Assembly (NCBI GenBank): GCA_034006035.1
Contig: JAVETN010000015.1
Location: 1 to 57,016 of the forward strand
DNA: 57,016 nt
DNA from: Desulforegulaceae bacterium
Lineage (GTDB): Bacteria > Desulfobacterota > Desulfobacteria > Desulfobacterales > JACKCP01
Direction: 5' to 3'
Shown: positions 39,262-47,087 of the stretch, piece after piece
Layout: each line of letters starts with the position of its first letter
How positions within the stretch are numbered: position 1 is the stretch's first letter
The notes under the pieces: model-generated
Database searches by the model: none
What the model was told of the DNA's origin: nothing
The model's input: only the letters and a program-made list of their open reading frames with translations
Translations under genes and position numbers: made by a program

Positions 39262-39631
39262 AGTTCCCGCCTTGAAATCCGTCCTGAATAAGTCTTGCTT
39301 TATAACTACCTTTTTCACCGGGCTCAACAGCAACCACATCAAACCTGACATTTATATCTGAAACCTGGTTTTGAGCTAGATAAATTTTTGCTGTTTTTAT
39401 GATTTTCTTTTGCTTTCTTAAATCAACAAAATCTTCTGGAAGTCCAAAGTCTGAATTTTTTCTGAACTTTACCTCCACAAAACATAAAACATCCCCATCT
39501 TTTGCAATTATATCTATTTCGCCAAATTTTGTTCTAAAATTTCTTAAAATAATTTTATATTTTTTTGATCGCAAAAAACTACAGGCAAATTTTTCTGCTT
39601 TATTTCCGGATTTTAATGGAGAAAGTTTCAT
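39254..39631 (-). CDS. YraN/UPF0102-family endonuclease-like protein
   Basis: 125 residues. Restriction-endonuclease-like fold: GNKAEKFACSFL helix, FGEIDIIAKDGDVLCFVEVKFR with the D-ExK-type metal motif (about 37-57) and the FDVVAV strand. Function of the family is not firmly known. It sits between rnhB (3-base gap) and rsmI (overlap), its conserved neighbourhood. Confidence 0.9.
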   Translation of the reverse strand: MKLSPLKSGNKAEKFACSFLRSKKYKIILRNFRTKFGEIDIIAKDGDVLCFVEVKFRKNSDFGLPEDFVDLRKQKKIIKTAKIYLAQNQVSDINVRFDVVAVEPGEKGSYKARLIQDGFQGGNYE

Positions 39632-39634
39632 TAT

Positions 39635-40222
39635 TTACTTTAAATTGAATGTTTTTCTATGGATAGGTAAAATTCCACTGATTTGAATTGCCTGCTTATG
39701 TTTTTTTGTGGGATAACCCTTGTGATTTTCAAAAAAATATTTGGGATAAATTTTTGAATACTCTTTCATTATTTTATCACGAAAAACTTTGGCAATTATT
39801 GATGCTGCACCAATGGAAAGCGATTTGGAATCACCTTTGACAATAGTTTCTTCATAAATTCCACAATCTGTTTTTGCATTCCCGTCAACAAGAATGCAGT
39901 CAGGAATTATATCAAGACAATAAACAGCCTTAACCATTGCCATAAGACTGGCATTTCTTATGTTTGCCTTGTCAATAACTTCAGGGGATGAAATCCCCAC
40001 TCCAACCCTGCATTGTTTACAAATAATTTCAGCAAGGTCAGTTCTTTTTTTCTCACTGAGTTTTTTGGAATCATCAATTCCTATGATCTCAAAATCTTTG
40101 GGTAAAATAACAGCTGCAGCAACAACAGGACCTGCAAGAGGTCCCCGTCCTGCTTCATCAACTCCGGCAATTATCTTACAACCTTTGCTTAAGGCCTTAT
40201 TTTCATAAAAAAGCTTGTCCAT
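39635..40222 (-). CDS. rnhB: ribonuclease HII
   Basis: 195 residues. Cleaves RNA in RNA/DNA hybrids and at single ribonucleotides. GVDEAGRGPLAGPVV (about 20-34) supplies the first catalytic Asp-Glu, with DDSKKLSE (about 54), the ILVDGN Asp (about 113) and the GDSKSLSIGAASIIAKVFRD-type block. Between rplS and yraN; a GGGGG hairpin separates it from rplS. Confidence 0.96.
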   Translation of the reverse strand: MDKLFYENKALSKGCKIIAGVDEAGRGPLAGPVVAAAVILPKDFEIIGIDDSKKLSEKKRTDLAEIICKQCRVGVGISSPEVIDKANIRNASLMAMVKAVYCLDIIPDCILVDGNAKTDCGIYEETIVKGDSKSLSIGAASIIAKVFRDKIMKEYSKIYPKYFFENHKGYPTKKHKQAIQISGILPIHRKTFNLK

Positions 40223-40242
40223 TTTTCTACGATAGAAAACAA

Positions 40243-40260
40243 TCCCCCTTTTAAGGGGGA
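40243..40260 (-). terminator. hairpin between rplS and rnhB
   Basis: TCCCCCTT/AAGGGGGA with a 2-base loop; on the minus strand TTGTTTTCT follows. Probably partial termination after rplS, since the following genes remain in the same orientation with no clear new promoter. Confidence 0.55.
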
Positions 40261-40265
40261 ATTGC

Positions 40266-40622
40266 TTATCTTACGTATGCTTTTTCTTTAATTCTTGCAG
40301 CCTTACCCTTACGGTCTCTAAGATAATAAAGCTTGGCTCTTCTTACCTTGCCTTTTCTTTCAACTTCGATTTTTTCCACTATAGGTGAATAAAGAGGAAA
40401 AATCTTTTCAACTCCTACGCCATCGGAAACTTTTCTCACTGTTATAGTAGCTCTTGGGTTGGCAGAATTTTTTCTTCTTATCACCACACCTCTGAACTGC
40501 TGAATTCTTTCTTTTTCGCCTTCTTTGATTCTCACATGTACATTCACTGAATCACCAGGAACAAAATCCGGAATATCAAGCCTCATTCTGCGGCGTTCAA
40601 GTTTGTCTATTATTGTAGTCAT
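40266..40622 (-). CDS. rplS: 50S ribosomal protein L19
   Basis: 118 residues from the ATG at 40622 (GGGGGA upstream; the longer frame to 40676 would overlap the previous gene). [19 protein letters not shown] (about 16-34), [14 protein letters not shown] segment and [18 protein letters not shown] near the end are the L19 pattern. Located at the 30S-50S interface. Follows the SPOUT methyltransferase gene. Confidence 0.97.
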   Translation of the reverse strand: MTTIIDKLERRRMRLDIPDFVPGDSVNVHVRIKEGEKERIQQFRGVVIRRKNSANPRATITVRKVSDGVGVEKIFPLYSPIVEKIEVERKGKVRRAKLYYLRDRKGKAARIKEKAYVR

Positions 40623-40650
40623 TTTTCCCCCAATAGGTTGATATATTTTT

Positions 40651-41223
40651 TCATCTGTCAGACAAAAGCCTGTCAACTATTATTGCAGCTGCTGTCCTGA
40701 CGGACAGGTGATTATAGTCTGAATTCCTTTTTAAAGGTTCCAGCACATAATCTGATTTTACAAACACTTCTTCAGAAAGACCCCATGCTGTGCCAAAAAT
40801 TAAAACATAATGTTTTTTTTCTTCAGCCATTATTTTCTTCATTGCTCCAAAACTTTTACAATCTTGCCGGTAAATTGCTGTTGTAGGAACAAGCACAGGA
40901 TCAAGCCCACTATTTAAAATATCTTTTTTTAAATCATCAAGGCTGTCAACAATCTTTGCAATTTCCAAAGCTTTTTTACGATCAGGATTAACCTTCCCGC
41001 CCTTGTTAACAGTCCAATGCTCAATTATTGTTTTTACCAGCCCCTTTTGATCTTCAAGAGGGGTAACAATATAATATTTTTTAAGTCCGTATGTTCTTGC
41101 AAGCCTTGCTATATCATGAATATCAAGATTTGTTACAGCAGACGAACCAATTTCACCTTTTTTATTCAGCACAGGATGATGAACCAACGCAATGCTGATA
41201 TCACTTTCCAACAAAATCTTCAA
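40651..41223 (-). CDS. SPOUT-class RNA methyltransferase (Methyltrn_RNA_4 type)
   Basis: 190 residues. [16 protein letters not shown] at the N-terminus, [14 protein letters not shown], the [14 protein letters not shown] segment (about 140-153) with the knot-type Gly loop, and [15 protein letters not shown] at the end match the SAM-dependent RNA methyltransferase family PF09936. The target nucleotide is unknown to me. It overlaps trmD by 23 bases and precedes rplS, its usual position in Desulfobacterota. Confidence 0.8.
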   Translation of the reverse strand: MKILLESDISIALVHHPVLNKKGEIGSSAVTNLDIHDIARLARTYGLKKYYIVTPLEDQKGLVKTIIEHWTVNKGGKVNPDRKKALEIAKIVDSLDDLKKDILNSGLDPVLVPTTAIYRQDCKSFGAMKKIMAEEKKHYVLIFGTAWGLSEEVFVKSDYVLEPLKRNSDYNHLSVRTAAAIIVDRLLSDR

Positions 41224-41950
41224 GTCTCCTGATTGTACCCGACAAAATTTTTTTTTCTTCCTCTGATACTGGGTTTGAAAAAAGCAAATCAGGCCTTTTA
41301 TTTAAGGTTTTTACAAAAGAAACGGTCTTTCTCCATTTTTTTATTTCCCCATGGTTGCCTGAAAGAAGAACTTTGGGAACTTCCCTGCCTCTGAATTTAA
41401 AAGGCCTTGTATAATGAGGATACTCAAGGCGACCTGACTGAAAACTTTCCTCCTGGACAGACTCACCGCAACCAAGCACACCTGGAATAAGCCTTCCAAC
41501 AGAATCAATTATTGCCATTGCAGGAATTTCTCCTCCTGTTAAAACATAGTCTCCAGAAGAAATTTCCATATCACAGCAAAGCTCTATAAATCTTTGATCT
41601 ATACCCTCATACCTTCCGCAGACAATGATAAGCTCATCTAAAAAAGAGAGCTCTTCTGCAATTTTTTGGGTATACTTTTTTCCTCCGGGGCTCATCACAG
41701 CAACTTTGGCACCAGGATACTTGGTTTTTGCAAATTCAACTGATTCAAAAAGCGGCTCAACTTTCATTACCATTCCAGCTCCGCCACCATATGGTCTGTC
41801 ATCAACATTTTTATGTTTGTCTTTTGCAAAATCTCTTATATCTATAATAGAAACTTCAATTTTACCATCTTCAATGGCTCTGCCTATAATACTTTCTTTT
41901 AAAAATCCTGAAAATATTTCTGGAAAAATAGTAAGAACTGCAAATTTCAT
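41201..41950 (-). CDS. trmD: tRNA (guanine-37-N1)-methyltransferase
   Basis: 249 residues. Trefoil-knot enzyme making m1G37. FAVLTIFPEIFSGFL at the start, VDDRPYGGGAGMVMKVEP (about 50-67), the SAM-loop region CGRYEGIDQRFIE (about 111-123) and YVLTGGEIPAMAIIDSV-type block (about 135). Starts four bases before the rimM stop (ATGA overlap). Confidence 0.97.
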   Translation of the reverse strand: MKFAVLTIFPEIFSGFLKESIIGRAIEDGKIEVSIIDIRDFAKDKHKNVDDRPYGGGAGMVMKVEPLFESVEFAKTKYPGAKVAVMSPGGKKYTQKIAEELSFLDELIIVCGRYEGIDQRFIELCCDMEISSGDYVLTGGEIPAMAIIDSVGRLIPGVLGCGESVQEESFQSGRLEYPHYTRPFKFRGREVPKVLLSGNHGEIKKWRKTVSFVKTLNKRPDLLFSNPVSEEEKKILSGTIRRLEDFVGK

Positions 41951-42468
41951 AAATCCAGAAGCCCTTCAGGCAGAGTTACTTTTATAAGGCTTTCTTTAAT
42001 TGAAACAGAAACTATAATGGTTTTTAAAAAAGGAATAAGTATTTCTCCTTTCAAACCTTTTACCTCAAGAATATCAGAACTGCCTGTGCGCATGATGTTT
42101 TTCACTTCCCCAAGACTGCCGGCTTCTGAATCAACAACATCCATTCCAATAAGATCATGCCAGTAAAAGGAATCTTCTTCAGGTTCAGGAAGGTTGTTTT
42201 TCTTAATATAAATATTTCTTCCTTTAAGAAGCTCAGCCTGATCTCTTCCTTGAATTTCCTTAATTTTTACAAGAAGGCTTTGTCTTTTTTTTACAGAAAA
42301 ACCTAAAGCCTGGTAAAGTTCAAACTCCAAACCGCCTTGTTTTTGCAAATAAAGACTGGAGCCTTCTCCAAAGATTTCATAATTTTCTGCATAGGAATGA
42401 ACCTGTAAAAGCCCTTTAAGTCCATGTGCTCCGGAAACTCTTCCTACTAAAATATAATTGGAATCCAT
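41947..42468 (-). CDS. rimM: 16S rRNA processing protein RimM
   Basis: 173 residues. N-terminal beta-barrel (LVGRVSGAHGLKGLLQVHSY) and C-terminal PRC-barrel domain (FYWHDLIGMDVVDSEAGSLG, then EILIPF). It helps mature the 30S head and binds S19. Coupled to trmD. Confidence 0.95.
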   Translation of the reverse strand: MDSNYILVGRVSGAHGLKGLLQVHSYAENYEIFGEGSSLYLQKQGGLEFELYQALGFSVKKRQSLLVKIKEIQGRDQAELLKGRNIYIKKNNLPEPEEDSFYWHDLIGMDVVDSEAGSLGEVKNIMRTGSSDILEVKGLKGEILIPFLKTIIVSVSIKESLIKVTLPEGLLDL

Positions 42469-42550
42469 AGTTTTTAAGCCCGACCTTTTAAAAGAACCTT
42501 TAAATCATCAATCCTTGGTTAATCATTATAAGCCATACACAAAACAAAGA

Positions 42551-42569
42551 GGCTTGTAGAAAACAAGCC
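42551..42569 (-). terminator. hairpin between khpA and rimM
   Basis: GGCTTGT/ACAAGCC with a 5-base AGAAA (minus TTTCT) loop, followed on the minus strand by CTCTTTGTTTT. A weak terminator or processing site inside the operon. Confidence 0.45.
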
Positions 42570-42605
42570 CCTGATCCAGGAAACAAATTACAACCTGGTT
42601 AACTT

Positions 42606-42836
42606 TTATTCTATAATTTCCAAAACAACTTTTTTTCGAAGCTTTGCTGAAGAAGAACTTAAAATAGTTCTCATTGCTCTTGCTGTTCTCCCCTGCTTAC
42701 CAATAACCTTCCCAAGATCTTCTTTTGCAACCTTAAGCTCCAGAACCGATGTCTGATTTCCTTCAATTTCATTTACCGATACCTGATCCGGTGCATCAAC
42801 TAACGATTTGGCAATATACTCTATCAGTTCCTTCAT
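42606..42836 (-). CDS. khpA: KH-domain RNA-binding protein KhpA
   Basis: 76 residues, a single KH domain with the GKQGR loop (GxxG) near residue 44. Short KhpA proteins bind RNA, often with KhpB/EloR, and this gene's position between rpsP and rimM is its standard one. AGGAG-like GAAGGAGAATCG sits before the ATG. Confidence 0.93.
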   Translation of the reverse strand: MKELIEYIAKSLVDAPDQVSVNEIEGNQTSVLELKVAKEDLGKVIGKQGRTARAMRTILSSSSAKLRKKVVLEIIE

Positions 42837-42919
42837 TACGATTCTCCTTCCAGTAACTTAGATTCAAAAAGACTTTTTTAGTATTTGTTTGTCCAGGGGA
42901 GCAAAACATAAGCCAAGAA

Positions 42920-43162
42920 CTAAACTACACCCTGCTGCTTAAGAAGGCTTCTTACTGTTTCTGTAGGCTGAGCTCCTGTACCAATCCAATACTTTATTCT
43001 GTCTTCCTTAACTGTAACTTCATGGGGATTGGTCAGCGGGTTGTATGTGCCTACAGTTTCAAGAAATCTTCCGTCTCTTGGAGACTCTGAATTTGCAACA
43101 ACAATTCTGTAAAAAGGCTGTTTTTTTCTACCCATTCTTTTTAGCCTGATCTTTACTGCCAT
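42920..43162 (-). CDS. rpsP: 30S ribosomal protein S16
   Basis: 80 residues, normal length. [37 protein letters not shown] start (split here: [17 protein letters not shown], then SPRDGRFLE), ending with the [16 protein letters not shown] segment. It follows ffh by 35 bases. Confidence 0.97.
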   Translation of the reverse strand: MAVKIRLKRMGRKKQPFYRIVVANSESPRDGRFLETVGTYNPLTNPHEVTVKEDRIKYWIGTGAQPTETVRSLLKQQGVV

Positions 43163-43197
43163 AACGATTATTTCTCCTTATAAATATAAAAAAGCTG

Positions 43198-44529
43198 TTA
43201 AAAAGGCAAAATTCCTCTGCCAAGAGATTTCATCATACCTTTTTTATTAAATTTTTTCATCATTTTCATGGTCTGATTATAATTTTTCAGAAGCTGATTA
43301 ACATCCTGAACCTTTGTACCAGAACCGCTTGCTATTCTTTTTCTTCTGCTGCCGTTAATTATTCCATGACTTACTCTTTCCTTTTTGGTCATTGAATTAA
43401 TTATGGCCTCTACCTTAATAAGCTCTTTGTCGTCAATGTCAAGCTGTTTCATGGCTTTATTGTTCATTCCCGGAAGCATGGCAAGAATGTCTTTAATTGA
43501 ACCCATTTTTCTAACCTGAACCAGCTGATCTTTAAAATCTTCCAGGGTAAACTGATTTTTCCTCAGTTTTTGTTCCATTTCAGCGGCTTTTTTATGGTCA
43601 ACCATTTCCTGGGCTTTTTCTATAAGAGATAAGGTATCTCCCATCCCAAGAATTCGAGATGCCATTCTTTCAGGATAAAAAGGCTCAAGAGCAGATAAAC
43701 TTTCTCCCATACCAAGAAATTTGATGGGCTTTCCTGTAACAGCTTTCATTGAAAGGGCTGCTCCACCCCTTGCATCACCGTCTGCTTTTGAAAGAACAAT
43801 TCCTGTTAATCCAAGCTTTTCATCAAATACCGAAGCTACCTGAAGAGCTTCCTGGCCTGTCATTGCGTCTGCCACAAGAAGAATTTCAGAAGGATTTAAT
43901 ATTTTTTTAAGATTTACCAGCTCATCCATCATGGATTCATCTGCCTGAAGTCTTCCTGCTGTATCAAAAATAACAGAATCAAACCCGTCTTCAACAGCAA
44001 TGGAAAGAGCTTTTACACACAATTTTTCGGGTTTATCGCCTTTACTGGTAGGATAAACCGGGATATCAACTTCTATACCCACCTTTTGCAGCTGATCAAC
44101 AGCAGCAGGCCTGTAAACATCTGCGGGAACAAGATAAGGTTTTAAACCTTTTTTCCTAAGATGAAGACCAAGCTTTCCAGCAGTAGTTGTTTTACCTGCA
44201 CCCTGAAGACCTACAAGCATTATGCTCAGTGGTTTTTTTCCAGAAAAATCAAGCTCAGTTTCAGAAGAACCCATAAGATTTACAAGCTCTTCATTAACTA
44301 TTTTAACTACCTGCTGTCCAGGAGTAAGGCTTTCCATAACCTCAACACCAAGAGCCCGCTTTTTCACTTCTTGGATAAAACTTTTAACAACCTTAAAGTG
44401 AACATCAGCTTCTAAAAGAGCAATACGAACTTCCCGCATTCCATCTTCTATATTAGCTTCACTAAGCTTTCCTCTACCTTTTAATTTCCTAAAGGCATTA
44501 TCAAGTTTTTCACTAAGGTTCTCAAACAT
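43198..44529 (-). CDS. ffh: signal recognition particle protein Ffh
   Basis: 443 residues. N domain (1-90), GTPase domain with GLQGAGKTTT (G1, about 107), DTAGR (G3, about 190) and the insertion box, then the Met-rich M domain (about 300-443) that binds signal peptides and 4.5S RNA (SGSGTKVQDVNQLL near 400). It targets membrane proteins with FtsY. First gene of the operon on the minus strand; divergent from rlmN. Confidence 0.97.
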   Translation of the reverse strand: MFENLSEKLDNAFRKLKGRGKLSEANIEDGMREVRIALLEADVHFKVVKSFIQEVKKRALGVEVMESLTPGQQVVKIVNEELVNLMGSSETELDFSGKKPLSIMLVGLQGAGKTTTAGKLGLHLRKKGLKPYLVPADVYRPAAVDQLQKVGIEVDIPVYPTSKGDKPEKLCVKALSIAVEDGFDSVIFDTAGRLQADESMMDELVNLKKILNPSEILLVADAMTGQEALQVASVFDEKLGLTGIVLSKADGDARGGAALSMKAVTGKPIKFLGMGESLSALEPFYPERMASRILGMGDTLSLIEKAQEMVDHKKAAEMEQKLRKNQFTLEDFKDQLVQVRKMGSIKDILAMLPGMNNKAMKQLDIDDKELIKVEAIINSMTKKERVSHGIINGSRRKRIASGSGTKVQDVNQLLKNYNQTMKMMKKFNKKGMMKSLGRGILPF

Positions 44530-44651
44530 AAATATCTTCCTATATTAACTATATTAAACTAAAATCTTGATTTTAATATCCAAGAAATGATAAGTCAATG
44601 AAAATCAAAAACTTAAACATGACTAACAATTCAAAATAAAGAAATTTGTAA

Positions 44652-45704
44652 ATGCCGAAACAAGATATCAAAAATTTTTCATTAACGGAACTGGAAAATT
44701 ATTTAAAAACTAAAAACATAGCCTCATTCAGGGCAAAACAAATTTTTAAATGGGTTTATTTAAAACAAACAGATTCCTTTGAAGAAATGACAGACCTTTC
44801 AAAAGACTTTAGAAAAGAGGCTTCCGAGCTTTTTTCCAACAAAAGACTTGAAACAAAAAAAATAACAAGCTCAAAAAAAGACGGGTCAAAAAAGTTTCTT
44901 TTTTGCCTTGAAGACAAAAACTATATTGAATCTGTGCTTATTCCTGAAAAAGACCATTACACTCTTTGTATTTCTACCCAGGCAGGATGCAGACAAAATT
45001 GTAAATTCTGCATGACCGCAAAAAGCGGATTTAAAAGAAATCTTTCAACTTCAGAAATTATTTCCCAGATAAGAGATACCCAGAAATACTTGATTGATCT
45101 CAATGAAAAAAATCCTAAAAGACTTTCAAACATTGTATTCATGGGAATGGGAGAACCCCTTGACAATTATGATAATGTTTTAAGAGCCATAAGAATAATC
45201 ACAGATCAAGATTATGGGTTAAAAATTTCAAGAAGAAAAATAACTATCTCTACCTCAGGACTTGTACCTGAAATAGAAAAACTGGGCCGTGATTCAGGGA
45301 TTCCCATTGCAGTCTCCCTGAATGCAGTTAATGACAAGCTAAGAACAGAGCTTATGCCTGTAAATAAAAGATATCCCCTAAGCCAACTTTTATCGGCCCT
45401 AAAAAATTATCCCATGGCCAAACGTGAAAAAATCACTTTTGAGTACATTCTTATTAAAGGAATAAATGATTCCTATGAAGATGCAAAAAAACTGGCTGTT
45501 CTTTTAAGGGGGATGAAGGCAAAAATAAATTTAATTCCTTTTAACCCCCACCAAGGAGTTGATTTTGAAAGACCAGACAAAGAAACAATAGAAAAATTTG
45601 GAAAAATTCTTCTTGATAAAGGATATACAGTGATTGTCAGATGGTCAAAAGGTGATGATATAGGAGCAGCCTGCGGCCAGCTCAGTGCTTCCCATTCGGA
45701 TTAA
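44652..45704 (+). CDS. rlmN: dual-specificity 23S rRNA/tRNA adenine-C2 methyltransferase RlmN
   Basis: 350 residues. Radical-SAM enzyme. The cluster motif CRQNCKFC (C-x3-C-x2-C, about residues 112-119) and GMGEPLDNYDNV (about 166-177) are present, and a conserved Cys near the C-terminus (AACGQL, about 344) is the methyl-carrier Cys. It methylates A2503 of 23S rRNA and A37 of some tRNAs, using oxygen-sensitive chemistry. Single gene divergent from ffh. Confidence 0.95.
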   Translation: MPKQDIKNFSLTELENYLKTKNIASFRAKQIFKWVYLKQTDSFEEMTDLSKDFRKEASELFSNKRLETKKITSSKKDGSKKFLFCLEDKNYIESVLIPEKDHYTLCISTQAGCRQNCKFCMTAKSGFKRNLSTSEIISQIRDTQKYLIDLNEKNPKRLSNIVFMGMGEPLDNYDNVLRAIRIITDQDYGLKISRRKITISTSGLVPEIEKLGRDSGIPIAVSLNAVNDKLRTELMPVNKRYPLSQLLSALKNYPMAKREKITFEYILIKGINDSYEDAKKLAVLLRGMKAKINLIPFNPHQGVDFERPDKETIEKFGKILLDKGYTVIVRWSKGDDIGAACGQLSASHSD

Positions 45705-45710
45705 GCTAAA

Positions 45711-45770
45711 ACCTAAATTGAGTAATTTTAAGTTTGCCGTATTTAACAGCAAAAAAACCTCAATTTAGGT
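45711..45770 (+). repeat. 12-base inverted repeat after rlmN (possible bidirectional terminator)
   Basis: ACCTAAATTGAG (45711-45722) and CTCAATTTAGGT (45759-45770) are perfect complements separated by 36 bases; inside, TTTGC/GCAAA can form a nested stem. It lies between convergent rlmN and the tRNA-thiolation gene, so it probably ends both, though no T tract follows. Confidence 0.5.
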
Positions 45771-45775
45771 AAAAG

Positions 45776-46759
45776 TTAAATGAGCATGTCCTCAACTTCT
45801 GATCTGTCCAAAGGAAAAATCCCTTTTAAAAGCTCCATTTCTCCTTTTTCAAACAAAATATTGCAAGGATAGTCTTTTGGAGCTTTTGTATAACCAGCGC
45901 AAATTGAACCAGCTGTAAACATATTTTCTCCGCTGCCTCTTAAAAGACATAAAGGCCCGGGGTATTCAGCAGTTCTTATTTTTATACAATCTATTTTTGA
46001 AGAAATCTTTTCAAGCTTTGAGTTTTCCTTTTCATCTCTGCCCACAACAAGCTTTTCAAATGGAGAAATTCTTATATGTCTGCCTAAACTTAAAAGCTCA
46101 TAATCTTCAATTTCAATATTTTTTTGAAACTCCATAAGATCTCCAAGTCTTTTGCAAAAAAGCTTATCAGTCAAAAGACAGCCTCCGGCAGGAGCTGGAA
46201 ACTGATCAACCCCGTATTTTTGGGCAAGGGTAAGCTGAGGTTTTCTTGATCTTCCGTTTAAACCAAGAAGATCTTTTCTTTTTAGCCACCCTTTTTGCTC
46301 AGGAATTGTTTCAGGAAGAATCTTTCCGCTCAAAGGCCTGACAATATAGCCTCTCATTCCTGAATTTTTGTCCACATAGATTAAGGAATTTTTACTTTGA
46401 GACATGGGTCTTTGCCCTACGACCTCACCGCTGAAAAGAAAATCTGCCCCTTCTTCTTTCATTATAGAACCTGCAAGCTTAAACATAAGACTATGACAAT
46501 CAATGCAAGGATTTAAATTTTTACCATATCCAAGCCTTGGATTTTTAAGCATTTCAAGATAGATTTTGGTTATATTTTTAACTCTTAAGTCTATATTATA
46601 ACGCTTTGAGGCCTTGATAGATTTTTCCGCTGAAAAAAAAGGAGTTTCAAAAGTAATCCATTTAACATCTATTCCAGCCTCTTTTAAGACAAAGGCCGAA
46701 AGAATACTGTCAAGTCCGCCAGAACTTATTCCCAATGCTTTAATTCTTTTTTTTACCAT
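45776..46759 (-). CDS. MnmA/ThiI-like PP-loop tRNA thiolation enzyme
   Basis: 327 residues. N-type ATP pyrophosphatase loop GISSGGLDSI (about 11-20); NPCIDCH (about 83-89) and AGGCLLTD (about 192) give the two Cys positions expected for persulfide chemistry in MnmA/ThiI-type enzymes. The C-terminal ~110 residues (LSLGRHIRI..., LVVGRDEKENSKL) resemble the NFACT-R-like RNA-binding domain found fused to this family in deltaproteobacteria. Predicted to activate and thiolate a tRNA uridine; s2U34 versus s4U8 cannot be assigned. The ThiI THUMP domain is absent. Confidence 0.75.
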   Translation of the reverse strand: MVKKRIKALGISSGGLDSILSAFVLKEAGIDVKWITFETPFFSAEKSIKASKRYNIDLRVKNITKIYLEMLKNPRLGYGKNLNPCIDCHSLMFKLAGSIMKEEGADFLFSGEVVGQRPMSQSKNSLIYVDKNSGMRGYIVRPLSGKILPETIPEQKGWLKRKDLLGLNGRSRKPQLTLAQKYGVDQFPAPAGGCLLTDKLFCKRLGDLMEFQKNIEIEDYELLSLGRHIRISPFEKLVVGRDEKENSKLEKISSKIDCIKIRTAEYPGPLCLLRGSGENMFTAGSICAGYTKAPKDYPCNILFEKGEMELLKGIFPLDRSEVEDMLI

Positions 46760-47087
46760 AGCTAAATATAAAAACCATAATTTAAATTATTAAATATCAA
46801 GCTGAAGAATAACCTTATTTAAAAAATTTTCCCAGCAATTTATAACTAAAAAACAAAATCTTAACTAAGAAAATCTAACATAGACAAAAAAGTATATCAA
46901 ATCAAAACCAGCCTCTTTTTTGACCTAGCTTTGATCAAGCCAGCCCAGGCTGATTAAACCCAGCCAGGTTTAATTAAACTTTAAAAAACATTTCCTGATT
47001 CAATTTTAATCTAAATTAAAAATCTGGTTTTCATTTAGTCAGTATGATATACATCTTGCTTTATTTCATTTCTGAAAGAATCAAACC
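46760..47087 (+). promoter_or_regulatory. divergent intergenic region with clustered CCAGGC/AATTAAAC motifs
   Basis: 328 bases with no gene. Contains CCAGGCTGATTAAAC (46945-46959) and the inverted repeat TTAAACC-CAGCCA-GGTTTAA (46954-46973). A similar motif appears in the 50391-50716 gap (CCAGGCTAATTAAAAC near 50580 and GCCTGGTTTAAT near 50634). The end near 47045 has a TATGAT/GATATA -10-like segment that may serve the HelD-like gene. Confidence 0.35.
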
